A DNA stretch of 64,000 nucleotides. Source: Planctomycetota bacterium. Lineage in GTDB: Bacteria; Planctomycetota; UBA1135; UBA2386. The DNA lies in contig JAHBXX010000029.1 in the NCBI GenBank assembly GCA_019636245.1, positions 1-64,000 on the forward strand, read 5' to 3'. The notes beneath the pieces are model-generated. The model worked only from the letters and a program-made list of their open reading frames with translations. It was not told where the DNA came from and made no database searches. Shown piece after piece: positions 47,851 to 56,530 of the stretch (its first letter is position 1; each line of letters opens with the position of its first letter). The translations under genes and the position numbers were made by a program.

Positions 47851-49413
47851 ATGCAAGCACCCTCCCTCGCGCCCCTCCGGGGCACCATCGCGTTCGTGCT
47901 GCTGGCCGCCTGCACCGGGGCTCCCGCCAACCTCGCCACGTTCGCCGGCCAGCCGCTCGGCCGGCTGACGCTCGATCCGCAGTACCTGCATTACGCGCAC
48001 GCGACGCGCGACGGTTCGCCGGTCTATCCGGAGCATCCGGCGGCGACCGCCGCCTACCGCTGGCTCGACATCCTGCAGGAGACCACCGCGCGCGACGTCG
48101 ATCGGGTCGGCGCCCGGCCGACGATCATCTCGCGGCAGATGGCGATCCCGATGACGGCGATGTACGACGCCTGGGCCGCCTACGACGAGCGCGCCGTGGG
48201 CACCCGGCTCGGCGGGACGCTGCGGCGGCCACCGGCCGAACGCACGCAGGCCAACCGCGAGAAGGCGATCGCGTACGCGGTCTACAGGACGCTTCTCCAT
48301 GTGTTCCCGGACGAGGTCGACTACGTGCGGGCGGCGATGCGCGGCATGGGCCACGATCCCGACGACGAGAGCCGGGACCCGGCGCAACCGGCGGGCGTCG
48401 GCAACCTGGTCGCCGAGGCGCTGATCGCCTACCGCCGCAGCGACGGCGCCAACCAGCACGGCGACATGCCCGGCAGCAGCGGCGAGCCCTACGCCGACTA
48501 CACCGGCTACGCGCCGAGGAACTCGCCGGACCACCTCGTCGACCCCGATCGCTGGCAGCCGAAGGTGTTCACCTCTCCGGACGGGCGCAAGTTCGCGCCG
48601 GGAGGGCTGACGCCGCACTGGGGCCGGGTGAAGACCTTCGCGCTCGACTCGAGCGACCAGTTCCGCCCCGGCCCGCAGCCCAAGGTCGGTGACCCGCGGC
48701 TCAAGGCCGAACTCGACGAGGTCCTCCGCTACCACGCCAGCCTGACGCCGATGCAGAAGGCGATCGTCGAGTTCATGCGCGACGGGCCGCGCTCGACCGG
48801 CCAGAGCGGCCACTGGTTGCGCTTCGCGCAGGACCTGTCGCGCCGGGACCGCTACGACCTCGAGCAGGACGTCAAGCTGTTCTTCTGCGTCGCCAACGTG
48901 TGCATGGACACGTTCATCGCCTGCTGGGAGGCCAAGTACGTCTACGACAGTTCGCGGCCGATGACCCTGGTCAGGCACTTCTACGCCGGGCAGGTGATCC
49001 CGGGCTGGCTCGGCTACGGCAAGGGCGTGGGCATGGTGCGGGCAGAGGACTGGATCAACTACTCGCCGGCCTACTTCCTGTGCCCGCCGTTCCCCGCCTA
49101 TCCGTCGGGCCACAGCACCGTCAGCGGCGGCGCCTCGACGATCCTGCGGCTCTTCTCCGGCTCGGACTGGTTCGGTTTCCTGGCGCCCCGGGTGCCGGGG
49201 TCGATCACGCACGAGCCGATGGACGAGCCGGTGCTGATCGAGCTGCCCACGTTCACCGCGACGGCCGAGATGGCCGGCATCTCGCGGGTCATGGGGGGCT
49301 ACCACATCCAGGCCGACAACATCGCCGCGCTGGAGCTCGGACGGAGGGTCGCGAACTTCTCCTGGCCGCGCTACCAAGCCTACTTCGACGGGACGGCGGG
49401 CGTCCGGGACTGA
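47851..49413 (+). CDS. Vanadium-dependent haloperoxidase-like lipoprotein (PAP2 superfamily)
   Basis: A 520-residue protein with a signal peptide and lipobox LLAAC (Cys21), so lipid-anchored in the envelope. The C-terminal half carries the vanadate/phosphate-binding signature of haloperoxidases and PAP2 phosphatases: AKYVYDSSRPMT, FPAYPSGHST (catalytic His421) and SRVMGGYHIQADN. The overall length and the long helical N-terminal part fit vanadium haloperoxidases rather than short acid phosphatases. Halide preference cannot be read by eye, and phosphatase activity is possible. Start fixed by the signal peptide. A TAGGGT box lies 27 nt upstream (47818-47823). Confidence 0.82.
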   Translation: MQAPSLAPLRGTIAFVLLAACTGAPANLATFAGQPLGRLTLDPQYLHYAHATRDGSPVYPEHPAATAAYRWLDILQETTARDVDRVGARPTIISRQMAIPMTAMYDAWAAYDERAVGTRLGGTLRRPPAERTQANREKAIAYAVYRTLLHVFPDEVDYVRAAMRGMGHDPDDESRDPAQPAGVGNLVAEALIAYRRSDGANQHGDMPGSSGEPYADYTGYAPRNSPDHLVDPDRWQPKVFTSPDGRKFAPGGLTPHWGRVKTFALDSSDQFRPGPQPKVGDPRLKAELDEVLRYHASLTPMQKAIVEFMRDGPRSTGQSGHWLRFAQDLSRRDRYDLEQDVKLFFCVANVCMDTFIACWEAKYVYDSSRPMTLVRHFYAGQVIPGWLGYGKGVGMVRAEDWINYSPAYFLCPPFPAYPSGHSTVSGGASTILRLFSGSDWFGFLAPRVPGSITHEPMDEPVLIELPTFTATAEMAGISRVMGGYHIQADNIAALELGRRVANFSWPRYQAYFDGTAGVRD

Positions 49414-49467
49414 GCGTGGTACCGCGGTAGCCCCCGAGGCGATCCGTGCCTTCCGCAGTGCCGGCGC

Positions 49468-49473
49468 TATGGT
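49468..49473 (+). promoter_or_regulatory. -10-like TATGGT, 9 nt before the MFS start
   Basis: A TAnnnT hexamer with a 9-nt gap to the ATG at 49483. The gap to the preceding gene is 69 bp, so an own promoter here is plausible even though the genes are co-directional. Confidence 0.4.
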
Positions 49474-49482
49474 TCGCCGCCG

Positions 49483-50787
49483 ATGCAACCTACCGCTGCG
49501 CCGCGCCCGGCCCCGCCCGCCGGTTACCGCTGGCTGGTGCTGCTCGCGTGCAGCATCGCGATGTTCGGCAATTACTACGCGTTCGACGCGCTGTATCCGG
49601 TCACCGACGCGCTGCAGAAGGAGTTGGGCTTCAGCGGCGCCGAGATCGGGCTGCTCGACACCGCCTACAACGTCGCCGCCCTGCTGACCCTGATCGCCGG
49701 CGGCGTGCTGATCGACCGCCTCGGCACGGCGCGCGCGGTGCTGCTGTTCGCCGGCATCGGCGCGCTCGGCACGCTGGGCATCGCTGTGCTGCCGGCGCTG
49801 CTGCCCGGCGCGCCCGCCCTGGCGATGGCGTGCGGACGGTTCGTGCTGGGCGTCGGCGCCGAGCTGTTCATCGTCGCGGGCACAACGGTGGTGGGCCGCT
49901 GGTTCAAGGCGAAGGAGATCTCGTTCGCGCTGGCGCTCCAGCTGCTGATCGCGCGCCTCGGCTCGTACGCGGCCGACGTCTCGCCGAGCGTCGCCCCCGG
50001 TCTGTTCGAGAGCTGGCAGCCGCCGTTGCTGGTCGCCGCTGCGTTCGGCCTCGGCTGGTTCGCCTTCGCGGCGCTCTACGCCGGACTCGAGGGCCGCGCG
50101 ATGCGCCGCTACGGCGTCGTGCAGGCGGCGGCCGACAAGCTCGTGCTCGCCGACCTGGTGCGCTTCCCGAAGTCGTACTGGTTGGTCGTCGGCATCTGCG
50201 TCGCGTTCTACGCCACGATCTTCCCGTTCCGCACGTTCGCCAACCTGTACCTGATCGAGGCCCATGGCGAGTCGCCGGCGCGCGCCGGCGACCTGAAGTC
50301 CTGGCTGCCGCTGTTCTCGATGATCGGCATGCCGTTGTTCGGTCTGCTGGCCGATCGCATCGGTCGCCGCGTCAGCATGATGCTGCTCGGCTCGGCGCTG
50401 CTGGTGCCGCCGTTCCTGCTGATGGGCTACACGCGGCTGCCGCTCGAGGCGTCGATGGCGCTGCTCGGCATCGCCTTCGCGCTGGTGCCGGCGGTGCTGT
50501 GGCCGGCGGTGACCTACCTGGTCGCCGAATCGCGGCTCGGTTCGGCCTACGCGATGATGACGTTCTGCCAGCAGGTGGGCTGGATGGGCATGAGCGCCGG
50601 GCTCGGCGTGGCGAAGGACGTCGCGGGAGCGAGCGCGAGCAACCCAGGCGGCTGGCAGCCGTTCCTGTGGCTGCTCACCGGGCTGAGTTCGCTCGGGCTC
50701 GTCTGCGCGGTGCTGTTGTGGCTGACCGAACGCGGGCCGCACGGGCACGGGCTGGATCGCCGCAAGCCGAACGCCGCCGGCGGCTGA
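49483..50787 (+). CDS. Major facilitator superfamily transporter
   Basis: A 434-residue inner-membrane protein with about 12 hydrophobic helices. The loop 2-3 motif is present as GGVLIDRLGTARAVLL, and a second domain copy as FGLLADRIGRRVSMMLL. Helix 1 region is WLVLLACSIAMFGNYYAFDALYPV. MFS proteins move small solutes by uniport or with protons; the closest look is to the oxalate/nitrate-type or sugar-phosphate group, but the substrate cannot be assigned. A short His/Gly tail follows helix 12. It ends 30 bp before the convergent beta-lactamase-like gene. Confidence 0.87.
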   Translation: MQPTAAPRPAPPAGYRWLVLLACSIAMFGNYYAFDALYPVTDALQKELGFSGAEIGLLDTAYNVAALLTLIAGGVLIDRLGTARAVLLFAGIGALGTLGIAVLPALLPGAPALAMACGRFVLGVGAELFIVAGTTVVGRWFKAKEISFALALQLLIARLGSYAADVSPSVAPGLFESWQPPLLVAAAFGLGWFAFAALYAGLEGRAMRRYGVVQAAADKLVLADLVRFPKSYWLVVGICVAFYATIFPFRTFANLYLIEAHGESPARAGDLKSWLPLFSMIGMPLFGLLADRIGRRVSMMLLGSALLVPPFLLMGYTRLPLEASMALLGIAFALVPAVLWPAVTYLVAESRLGSAYAMMTFCQQVGWMGMSAGLGVAKDVAGASASNPGGWQPFLWLLTGLSSLGLVCAVLLWLTERGPHGHGLDRRKPNAAGG

Positions 50788-50817
50788 GCCGCGCGATGGC
50801 GCGGCGGGCGGCGGCGT

Positions 50818-51900
50818 TCAGCGCGGCAGGGCCAGCGCCGCGAGCTCGCGCGCCAGGGGAGCCAGTCGCACTCCCTCGAGGTTGCACAGCAGCACGACCA
50901 CGACGCCGTCGTCGGGCAGCATGTGCAGCACCGTGCTGACGCGCGACTGCGCGCCGCCGTGTCCGACCGTGCGCCGGCCGTCCTGTCGGCCGGTGGTGAA
51001 CCCGAGGCCGTAGTCGGTCCTGGTGCCGTCGCGCAGCGCCTGCGGCGCGAACATCGCCTCGACCGTCCGTGCCGGCACCAGCTTGCCGGCCAGCAGCGCC
51101 TGCGCGAAGCGAACCAGGTCGGGCGCCGATGCACACAGCCCGCCGCCACCCTGCTTGTAGCTGGCGTCCATCAGCGCGCTGTTGCGCAGCTCGCCGTCGC
51201 GGCGCACGTAGCCCTGCGCGCGACCGCGGACGAGGCGCTCGAGGTCGTCGTCCTGCAGCGTCGGCGCCGCGCACGGTCCGGCGATGCGCTCGCGCACGAC
51301 CGCCGCGAACGGCTGCTGCGCCACCGCCTCGATCACCGCCGCGGCGAGGTTGAAGCCGTAGGTGCTGTAGAGGAACTTCGTGCCCGGCTCGTGCCGCAGC
51401 GGGTCGGCGGCGAAGCGTTCGAGCGCCTCGGTCTGGTTGCGGTAGCGCCGCGTGCTCTCCGCCTCGCCCTGGTAGTGGCGCACGCCGCCCTGGTGCGCCA
51501 GCAGCTGCCGCGTCGTCACCGGCCATTCCCTGGCCGGCCACGCCGGCACGAGCGTTGCGACGTCGGCGTCGAGGTCGAGCTCGCCGGTCGCCGCGCACTG
51601 CATCGCCAGCACCGCCGTGATCGGCTTGCTGATCGACGCCAGGCGGTAGACGGTCGCCGCGGTCGCCGGCACGTCGTTCTCGAGGTCGGCGAGGCCGAAG
51701 CCGCGCGCGAACGCGATCTCGCCGTCGCAGCCGATCGCGCAGGACAGGCCGGGGATGCCGTCGGCGGTCCGGCGTGCCTCGATCGCCGCGGCGACCGCGG
51801 TCGCCCATGGTGGTTCCTGCGCGAGCAACGGCGACGCCGTGGCCAGGACGGCCGACAGGGCGGCGAGGAGCAGGGGACCGGTTGGCGGAGGCTGGCTCAT
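50818..51900 (-). CDS. Serine beta-lactamase-like protein (class C / S12 peptidase family)
   Basis: A 360-residue secreted protein; signal peptide about 1-28 (LLLAALSAVLATASPLLAQ). The S12 active-site motifs are present: Ser89-x-x-Lys92 in LASISKPIT, the Tyr motif FLYSTYGFN (usual Y-S/A-N) and the third motif VGHGGAQSR. Family members include D-aminopeptidases, esterases and class C beta-lactamases. The motif set and soil-type context do not show an antibiotic role, so an esterase or peptidase is equally likely. Start at MSQPPPTGPLLLAAL; TAGCCT (minus strand, 51917-51922) lies 16 nt upstream. Confidence 0.85.
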   Translation of the reverse strand: MSQPPPTGPLLLAALSAVLATASPLLAQEPPWATAVAAAIEARRTADGIPGLSCAIGCDGEIAFARGFGLADLENDVPATAATVYRLASISKPITAVLAMQCAATGELDLDADVATLVPAWPAREWPVTTRQLLAHQGGVRHYQGEAESTRRYRNQTEALERFAADPLRHEPGTKFLYSTYGFNLAAAVIEAVAQQPFAAVVRERIAGPCAAPTLQDDDLERLVRGRAQGYVRRDGELRNSALMDASYKQGGGGLCASAPDLVRFAQALLAGKLVPARTVEAMFAPQALRDGTRTDYGLGFTTGRQDGRRTVGHGGAQSRVSTVLHMLPDDGVVVVLLCNLEGVRLAPLARELAALALPR

Positions 51901-52189
51901 GCTTGGACCGCGGAGGAGGCTATCCGGTCGGGGCGCCGGCGGCGCGTCCGCGGCGCGGTCTGGCACGCCCGGCGACTGCGTCGTCAGCGTGCGCGGCGAC
52001 GGCCATGCCGGAGACGCGCGGCCCACCGTGCGCGGCGGTGGCGGCGAGGTGGTGCGGGTCGAGCCGCGGTGAGCACCACCGATGATCGATGTCCGCGTCG
52101 AACCGAGCACCGGACCAGCCGATCCGAGCCGACGGCCACCGGGGCTGCGACCGCGGGAAAGCGCGATTCTCACCCCGGCGGTTCCCCCC

Positions 52190-52195
52190 TACCAT
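52190..52195 (+). promoter_or_regulatory. -10-like TACCAT, 9 nt before the antiporter start; TTCTCA 17 nt upstream
   Basis: A TAnnnT box with TTCTCA at 52167-52172, a weak -35 at 17-nt spacing. It would produce a leader of about 3 nt before the ATG at 52205. Confidence 0.45.
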
Positions 52196-52204
52196 CCTGC
52201 GGCG

Positions 52205-53617
52205 ATGAGCGCCCGCGCCCGGATCCTGGTCGGCTACACCCTGATGCTCGTCGTCGCCTCGGGGGGCTACCTGCTCATCCGGGAACAGGGGCAAGGCCTC
52301 GTGCCATCCGGCGATGCGGCCCCGCTGACTGCTCCGGTGGGCACCTCCGCATCCAACTCGCTCGCGCACGTGCTGCTGGCGCTCGCCGCGATCACGCTGG
52401 CGGCCCGTGGCTGCGGCGCTTTGTTCCAGCGGTGGCTGGGGCAGCCGCCGGTCATCGGTGAGATCGTCGCCGGCCTCGCCCTCGGACCATCGCTACTGGG
52501 TGCCATCGCCCCGACCGTGCAGCAGTGGATCCTGCCGGCCGAGGCGGCGCCGTTCCTCGGCATGATCGCCAAGGTCGGCGTCGTGCTGTTCATGTTCCTG
52601 GTCGGCCTCGACGTCGACTTGCGCACGCTTCGCCGCAGCAGCCACGCCACGCTGGTGATCTCGCATGCGAGCATCGTCGTGCCGTTCCTCGGCGGCGCCG
52701 CGCTCTCCCTGGTGCTGTATCCGCTCTACGCGACTGCCGACGTCGGCTTCACGGTGTTCTCGTTGTTCCTCGGCGTCGCCATGTCGGTCACGGCCTTCCC
52801 GGTGCTTGCGCGCATCCTGTCCGACCGCCGCGTGCAGCGGACGCGGATCGGCACGATGGCGCTCGCCTGCGCCGCCGTCGACGACGCCACGGCGTGGACG
52901 CTGCTCGCGTTCGTCGCCGGTGTCGCCACCGCGAAGACGGCCGGCGTGCTGTGGGTGGTGGTCGCCGTGGTCGGCTTCGCGGTCGCGATGTTCACTCTGA
53001 TGGGGCCTCTGCTCCGCCGTCTGGCGGACCAGGAGGAGCGCCGGGAGACGCCGTTGTCGCACGCCATGCTGGCGGCTGTGTTCGTGGCGTTGCTGGTGTG
53101 CGGCGCCATCACCGAGTTCATCGGCATCCACGCGTTGTTCGGCTCGTTCCTGTTCGGCGTGGTGATGCGGCACGAAGGCCGGCTCGCCGACCAGGTCCGC
53201 GCGCGCACCGAGGATCTCGTCGTCGTGCTGCTGCTGCCGGCGTTCTTCGCCTACACCGGCATGCGCACGGAGATTGGCCTGCTGCACAGCGGCGGCGATT
53301 GGCTGGCGGCACTGGCCGTCATCGCTGTCGCGACCATCGGCAAGTTCGGCGGCTCGTACGCGGCAGGTCGCCTGGTGGGCCTCGGAGGGCGCGAGGCGAG
53401 TGCGATCGGCGTGCTGCTGAACACGCGCGGATTGATGGAACTGGTCGTGCTCAACGTGGGCCTGGAGATGCGGATCATCTCGCCGACGGTGTTCGCGATG
53501 TTCGTGGCGATGGCGCTGGTGACGACGTTCGCCACGGCGCCGCTGCTGCGACTCGTCATGGGGCGCCGGGGGTTCGCCAGCGACCCGATTGCGCCAGCCG
53601 ACGGCCTGCGCACCTGA
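52205..53617 (+). CDS. Cation:proton antiporter, CPA2/KefB-like
   Basis: A 470-residue inner-membrane protein with about 13 helices, matching the Na+/H+ exchanger fold. It has GQPPVIGEIVAGLALGPSLLG, VLFMFLVGLDVDL, VAMSVTAFPVLARIL and AVDDATAWTLLAFV, the last holding the paired Asp ion site typical of CPA2. The C-terminal TrkA-N or TrkA-C regulatory domains found in KefB/KefC are missing; the protein stops after the membrane part. It probably handles K+ or Na+ homeostasis. The N-terminus has an extra hydrophobic segment (LVGYTLMLVVASGGYLLI) before the family core. Confidence 0.88.
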   Translation: MSARARILVGYTLMLVVASGGYLLIREQGQGLVPSGDAAPLTAPVGTSASNSLAHVLLALAAITLAARGCGALFQRWLGQPPVIGEIVAGLALGPSLLGAIAPTVQQWILPAEAAPFLGMIAKVGVVLFMFLVGLDVDLRTLRRSSHATLVISHASIVVPFLGGAALSLVLYPLYATADVGFTVFSLFLGVAMSVTAFPVLARILSDRRVQRTRIGTMALACAAVDDATAWTLLAFVAGVATAKTAGVLWVVVAVVGFAVAMFTLMGPLLRRLADQEERRETPLSHAMLAAVFVALLVCGAITEFIGIHALFGSFLFGVVMRHEGRLADQVRARTEDLVVVLLLPAFFAYTGMRTEIGLLHSGGDWLAALAVIAVATIGKFGGSYAAGRLVGLGGREASAIGVLLNTRGLMELVVLNVGLEMRIISPTVFAMFVAMALVTTFATAPLLRLVMGRRGFASDPIAPADGLRT

Positions 53618-53986
53618 CGGCCGAGATCCCGAACGGACACGGCGGCGGGCCGGAGAGGTCCGGGGGGTTCCAGGCTGCCACCTGCGCATGGCCCCGGAGA
53701 TCGTGGCGAGCCTGCTGATCACCGCGGCACGGCGCAGTCGACACCGTTCTTGCCCGGCACGCCGCACCTGCTCGGTGGGACTCCTTCCACCAGTTGGTGC
53801 CGATCGAGCGATGGGTGGGGGGAATCGTGGCGATCCATGCCACGAATGCGCTCGCCGAGCGCCCAGAGCCACGCTTCCGGCACGCACACCGGAGAGCACG
53901 ATTCCATCGATGGCGACGGCCGATGGCGTCCGCACCGCGCCGGATCTCGTCGGCGCGTTCGAGCGCCGGGCGGGGCGCCCGCGGCC
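53618..53986. other. Gap with a decayed propeller-gene tail
   Basis: About 370 bases between convergent genes. Apart from the fragment noted separately at 53770-53860, no protein-like frame or clear terminator was seen. Confidence 0.45.
53770..53860 (+). pseudogene. Remnant of the shared C-terminal module
   Basis: In the frame of 53785 the translation FHQLVPIERWVGGIVAIHATNALA aligns with the tail of the 14-blade protein (YHQMIPIEVDPFLAFQAITATNGLQ). The frame then becomes Arg/His-rich nonsense. Upstream the module is frameshifted (LPGTPHLLG). It shows a third site, 40 kb away, where a member of this family has decayed. Confidence 0.5.
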
Positions 53987-54985
53987 TCAGAGGTGCGGCA
54001 GCGGGGAACGCGTGATGTCGTACTGCAGCACCGCGTCGTGGTAGAGACGGGACACGCGGGCCGTGGCGCCACGCTCCTTGAGCGTGGCCGCGTCGCGCGG
54101 CGGCGACAGCAGGTCGGCTTCGATCAGGTCGATCAGCGAGCGCGCCTGCTCGTCCAGGTGCCGGCGCCACATGCGCAGCGCCGGCAGCGCCGGTTCGCCG
54201 AGGCGGTACAGACCATGCGCGGCCAGCATGGCATCGCCCACGATCCGGTTCGACTCGAGGTGTCCGACCAGTTGCGCGACGATCGACGGCACGTCGTCCC
54301 GGGCGGCGGCCGGCGCCAGGGCGAAGGCTGCGTAGACGCGCTGCTGGCGGTCGTCCGACCGGAGCGCCGCGCGCAGCGCCGGCGACGCGGCGGCGGCGTG
54401 TGGCAGCAGGAACTGCAGGCTCGTCGCTCGCAGCGGCTGCGCGAAGGTGCCGATGTCGTCGACCTGGACGTCGCTGCGCAGCGACTCGGTCGACACCTCG
54501 AACAGCGCCTGGGACGGCAGGGCCCTTTCGAGGTCGCAGCGCGCGCGCAGGACCATGCCCGCGTAGATGCGCTGTTGCAGGTCGTGCGAGCGCAGCGAGT
54601 CCTCGAGCGCCGGAATGCGACCTGGCGGGAGATCGAGCAGTGCGCCCATTGCACGGTGCGCGTTCCAGGGCACGTTGTCGTCGCGCAGGTCGAGCACCAA
54701 GGCGTCGATCCGCGGGTCGACCACGATCGGGTCCGGCGCCGCGCCGGGCTCGCCGGCCGCGATCTGCGTGCGCGCCGGCGCTGCCTCGATGCCGACCGTC
54801 CACGGGTTCGCGACCGCGGGCACGACGGGCTCGTTCGCCGCGGCCCTGGCGACCGCGTCGAAGGTGGCCGCCAGCGGCACGTCGCCGACCTGGGCCGCGA
54901 ACACCAGTCCGCAGCCAACGCACGCCGCCACGAGGGCGCCCGTCGCCGTTCGTCGCTTCGCCACCCGTCGCTGCGCCCCCGCCAT
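53987..54985 (-). CDS. HEAT-like repeat protein with N-terminal membrane anchor
   Basis: A 332-residue protein. A basic start (AKRRTATG) and one hydrophobic segment (ALVAACVGCGLVFAAQV) suggest a membrane anchor or signal. The rest is alpha-helical repeats of HEAT/PBS type: VPWNAHRAMGALLDL, IPALEDSLRSHDLQQRIYAG, SPALRAALRSDDRQQRVYAAFALAP. A TAnnnT box (TAGACT on the minus strand, 54992-54997) ends exactly 6 nt before the start, so it may also be made from a leaderless mRNA. Last gene of a minus-strand cluster beginning with a metal-type response regulator; a role in envelope stress or metal response is guilt by association only. Confidence 0.68.
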   Translation of the reverse strand: MAGAQRRVAKRRTATGALVAACVGCGLVFAAQVGDVPLAATFDAVARAAANEPVVPAVANPWTVGIEAAPARTQIAAGEPGAAPDPIVVDPRIDALVLDLRDDNVPWNAHRAMGALLDLPPGRIPALEDSLRSHDLQQRIYAGMVLRARCDLERALPSQALFEVSTESLRSDVQVDDIGTFAQPLRATSLQFLLPHAAAASPALRAALRSDDRQQRVYAAFALAPAAARDDVPSIVAQLVGHLESNRIVGDAMLAAHGLYRLGEPALPALRMWRRHLDEQARSLIDLIEADLLSPPRDAATLKERGATARVSRLYHDAVLQYDITRSPLPHL

Positions 54986-55056
54986 GGCGGCAGTCTACGC
55001 GCCGTCCCGCCGGGTTTCCGCCCGGAGCACGAGGGCCGTCCGGTCGCCGGCGGGCG

Positions 55057-56481
55057 TCACCGGAGCCGTCGGCGTTCGAGCAACCCTGCTTCCTGCAGGC
55101 GCGAGCCGTCGCCGAGCCTGGCCGAGGCATAGGTCGAGCTGGCGCTGGCGCGCGCTGCCCACTGCGACCCCTGCGGCCCCAGCAGTTCCACGGCGTCGAT
55201 CTCGTTCCAGCCCGGGGCGCGCTCGGTGTCGAGGACCAGCCGGATCGTGCGCACCGGGAACCCGGTCGGCGCGAACGGGATCCACAGCGGCGAGCCCTGG
55301 CCGTTCGCCGTGCCGCGCCACACCGACACCCAGGGGCCGTCGTCGCCGCGAGCGAGCACCTCGGCGCAGGCGCCCGGGGCGTTGACCTCGAAGATGCGGA
55401 CGGCGTGCGCCGGCATCGGCCGGGCGTAGGTCAGCTGGAGCCACTGCAGGCCCCCCTGCGGCTCGCGCGGCGCCCACGCGTTCGGATCGTCGCGCTTGGG
55501 GTCGGCGTTCGGGGCGCCGGTCGCCTGCTTCGGGCCCCAGCCCGGCGCGCCGTCGCCGGCGCTGCCCAGGGCCGCGAGCACCTCGGCATCGCCTTCCGTG
55601 CGGCGCCACTCGCGGGTGAACGCGTCGAACTCGGGCTCGTCGAAGTCGTGGGTGCGTCTGGCCGCCGCGAGGCGCACGGGCTGGTCGCCCGCCGCCGCGA
55701 GGCGCACGACCTCGAGCGCCGCCTGGGGGTCGGCGCCGTCCAGCCAGCGCAGCAGCAGGAGCCGCAGCGGGTCGTTCGTGGCGCGCGCGTACAGCCGCAG
55801 CAGGGCGGCGTTGGCGCCTTCGCCGGCGAGCTTCACCACGAGCGCCATCGCGCGCTCGAGGGGGAGCGGCCCCTGCAGGAACGGCAGCGCGGCCTCGAGG
55901 CCGGGCAGCGCCCCGACCGCGGCGGTCCGGTCGAGGGCGTCGAGGGCCGCGAGCGCCAGTTCGTCCGGAGCCGGCGGGCGCAGGGCATGCAGCAGCGCGT
56001 CGCGCACCTCCGGCAGGTCTTCGAAGCGGCGCTTGCCGAGCATCGCCACCAGGGCGAGCCGCAGCGCCATCGGCCGCCCGCCATCGCGCACCAGCCGGGC
56101 GATCGGCGACACGAGTTCGACCACCCAGGCCTCGACGGCGAGGCGGAAGTACTCGGAGCCGCTCGGATCGACCAGGAACGACGCCACGTACTGGTCGAGA
56201 TGCCAGTGCGGGTCGCCCTGCACGGCGTCGGCGCCGGTGGGGCCCGGACCGGCCGCGGCGGCCTGGCTGCGCTCGGGCAGGGCGAGCCTCGGGCCCTGCT
56301 CGAGTGCCTCGAGCCGGCGGGTCAGGTCGTCGGTCCGTTCGCGCAGCCGTGCCAGTTCGGTGGCGGTCGCCGCTTCGCCGGGGTCGGGCGCGAGCGCGGG
56401 CGGTGCTCCGAGCCACGGCAGGGCCAGCACGCCGGCGGCCAGCACGGCGAACGCGACGGGCCAGACGAGCGACGGCTTCAC
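55057..56481 (-). CDS. Membrane-anchored HEAT-repeat protein with discoidin-like C-terminal domain
   Basis: A 474-residue protein starting with GTG (GGAGGA 5 nt upstream). An N-terminal membrane helix (VWPVAFAVLAAGVLALPWLG) is followed by a short coiled coil (ATELARLRERTDDLTRRLEALE). HEAT-like repeats span about 95-280 (GGRPMALRLALVAMLGKRRFEDLPEVRDALLHAL). The C-terminal 150 residues look like a discoidin/F5-8C-type beta domain (WGPKQATGAPNADPKRDD, LQWLQLTYARPMPAHAVRIFEV, VRTIRLVLDTERAPGWNEIDAVELLG). Such domains bind carbohydrate or lipid surfaces. Directly follows the sensor kinase by 49 bp; co-transcription is likely. Confidence 0.78.
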   Translation of the reverse strand: MKPSLVWPVAFAVLAAGVLALPWLGAPPALAPDPGEAATATELARLRERTDDLTRRLEALEQGPRLALPERSQAAAAGPGPTGADAVQGDPHWHLDQYVASFLVDPSGSEYFRLAVEAWVVELVSPIARLVRDGGRPMALRLALVAMLGKRRFEDLPEVRDALLHALRPPAPDELALAALDALDRTAAVGALPGLEAALPFLQGPLPLERAMALVVKLAGEGANAALLRLYARATNDPLRLLLLRWLDGADPQAALEVVRLAAAGDQPVRLAAARRTHDFDEPEFDAFTREWRRTEGDAEVLAALGSAGDGAPGWGPKQATGAPNADPKRDDPNAWAPREPQGGLQWLQLTYARPMPAHAVRIFEVNAPGACAEVLARGDDGPWVSVWRGTANGQGSPLWIPFAPTGFPVRTIRLVLDTERAPGWNEIDAVELLGPQGSQWAARASASSTYASARLGDGSRLQEAGLLERRRLR

Positions 56482-56530
56482 GGCGGTCCTCCGACCGCGA
56501 GTCTACTGTCCGTGGGCTGCGCAGTCTGGG

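Noticed and set aside
50818-51900. Antibiotic-resistance beta-lactamase
   Set aside because: The S12 motifs are shared by esterases and peptidases; nothing in the sequence or neighbours shows resistance.
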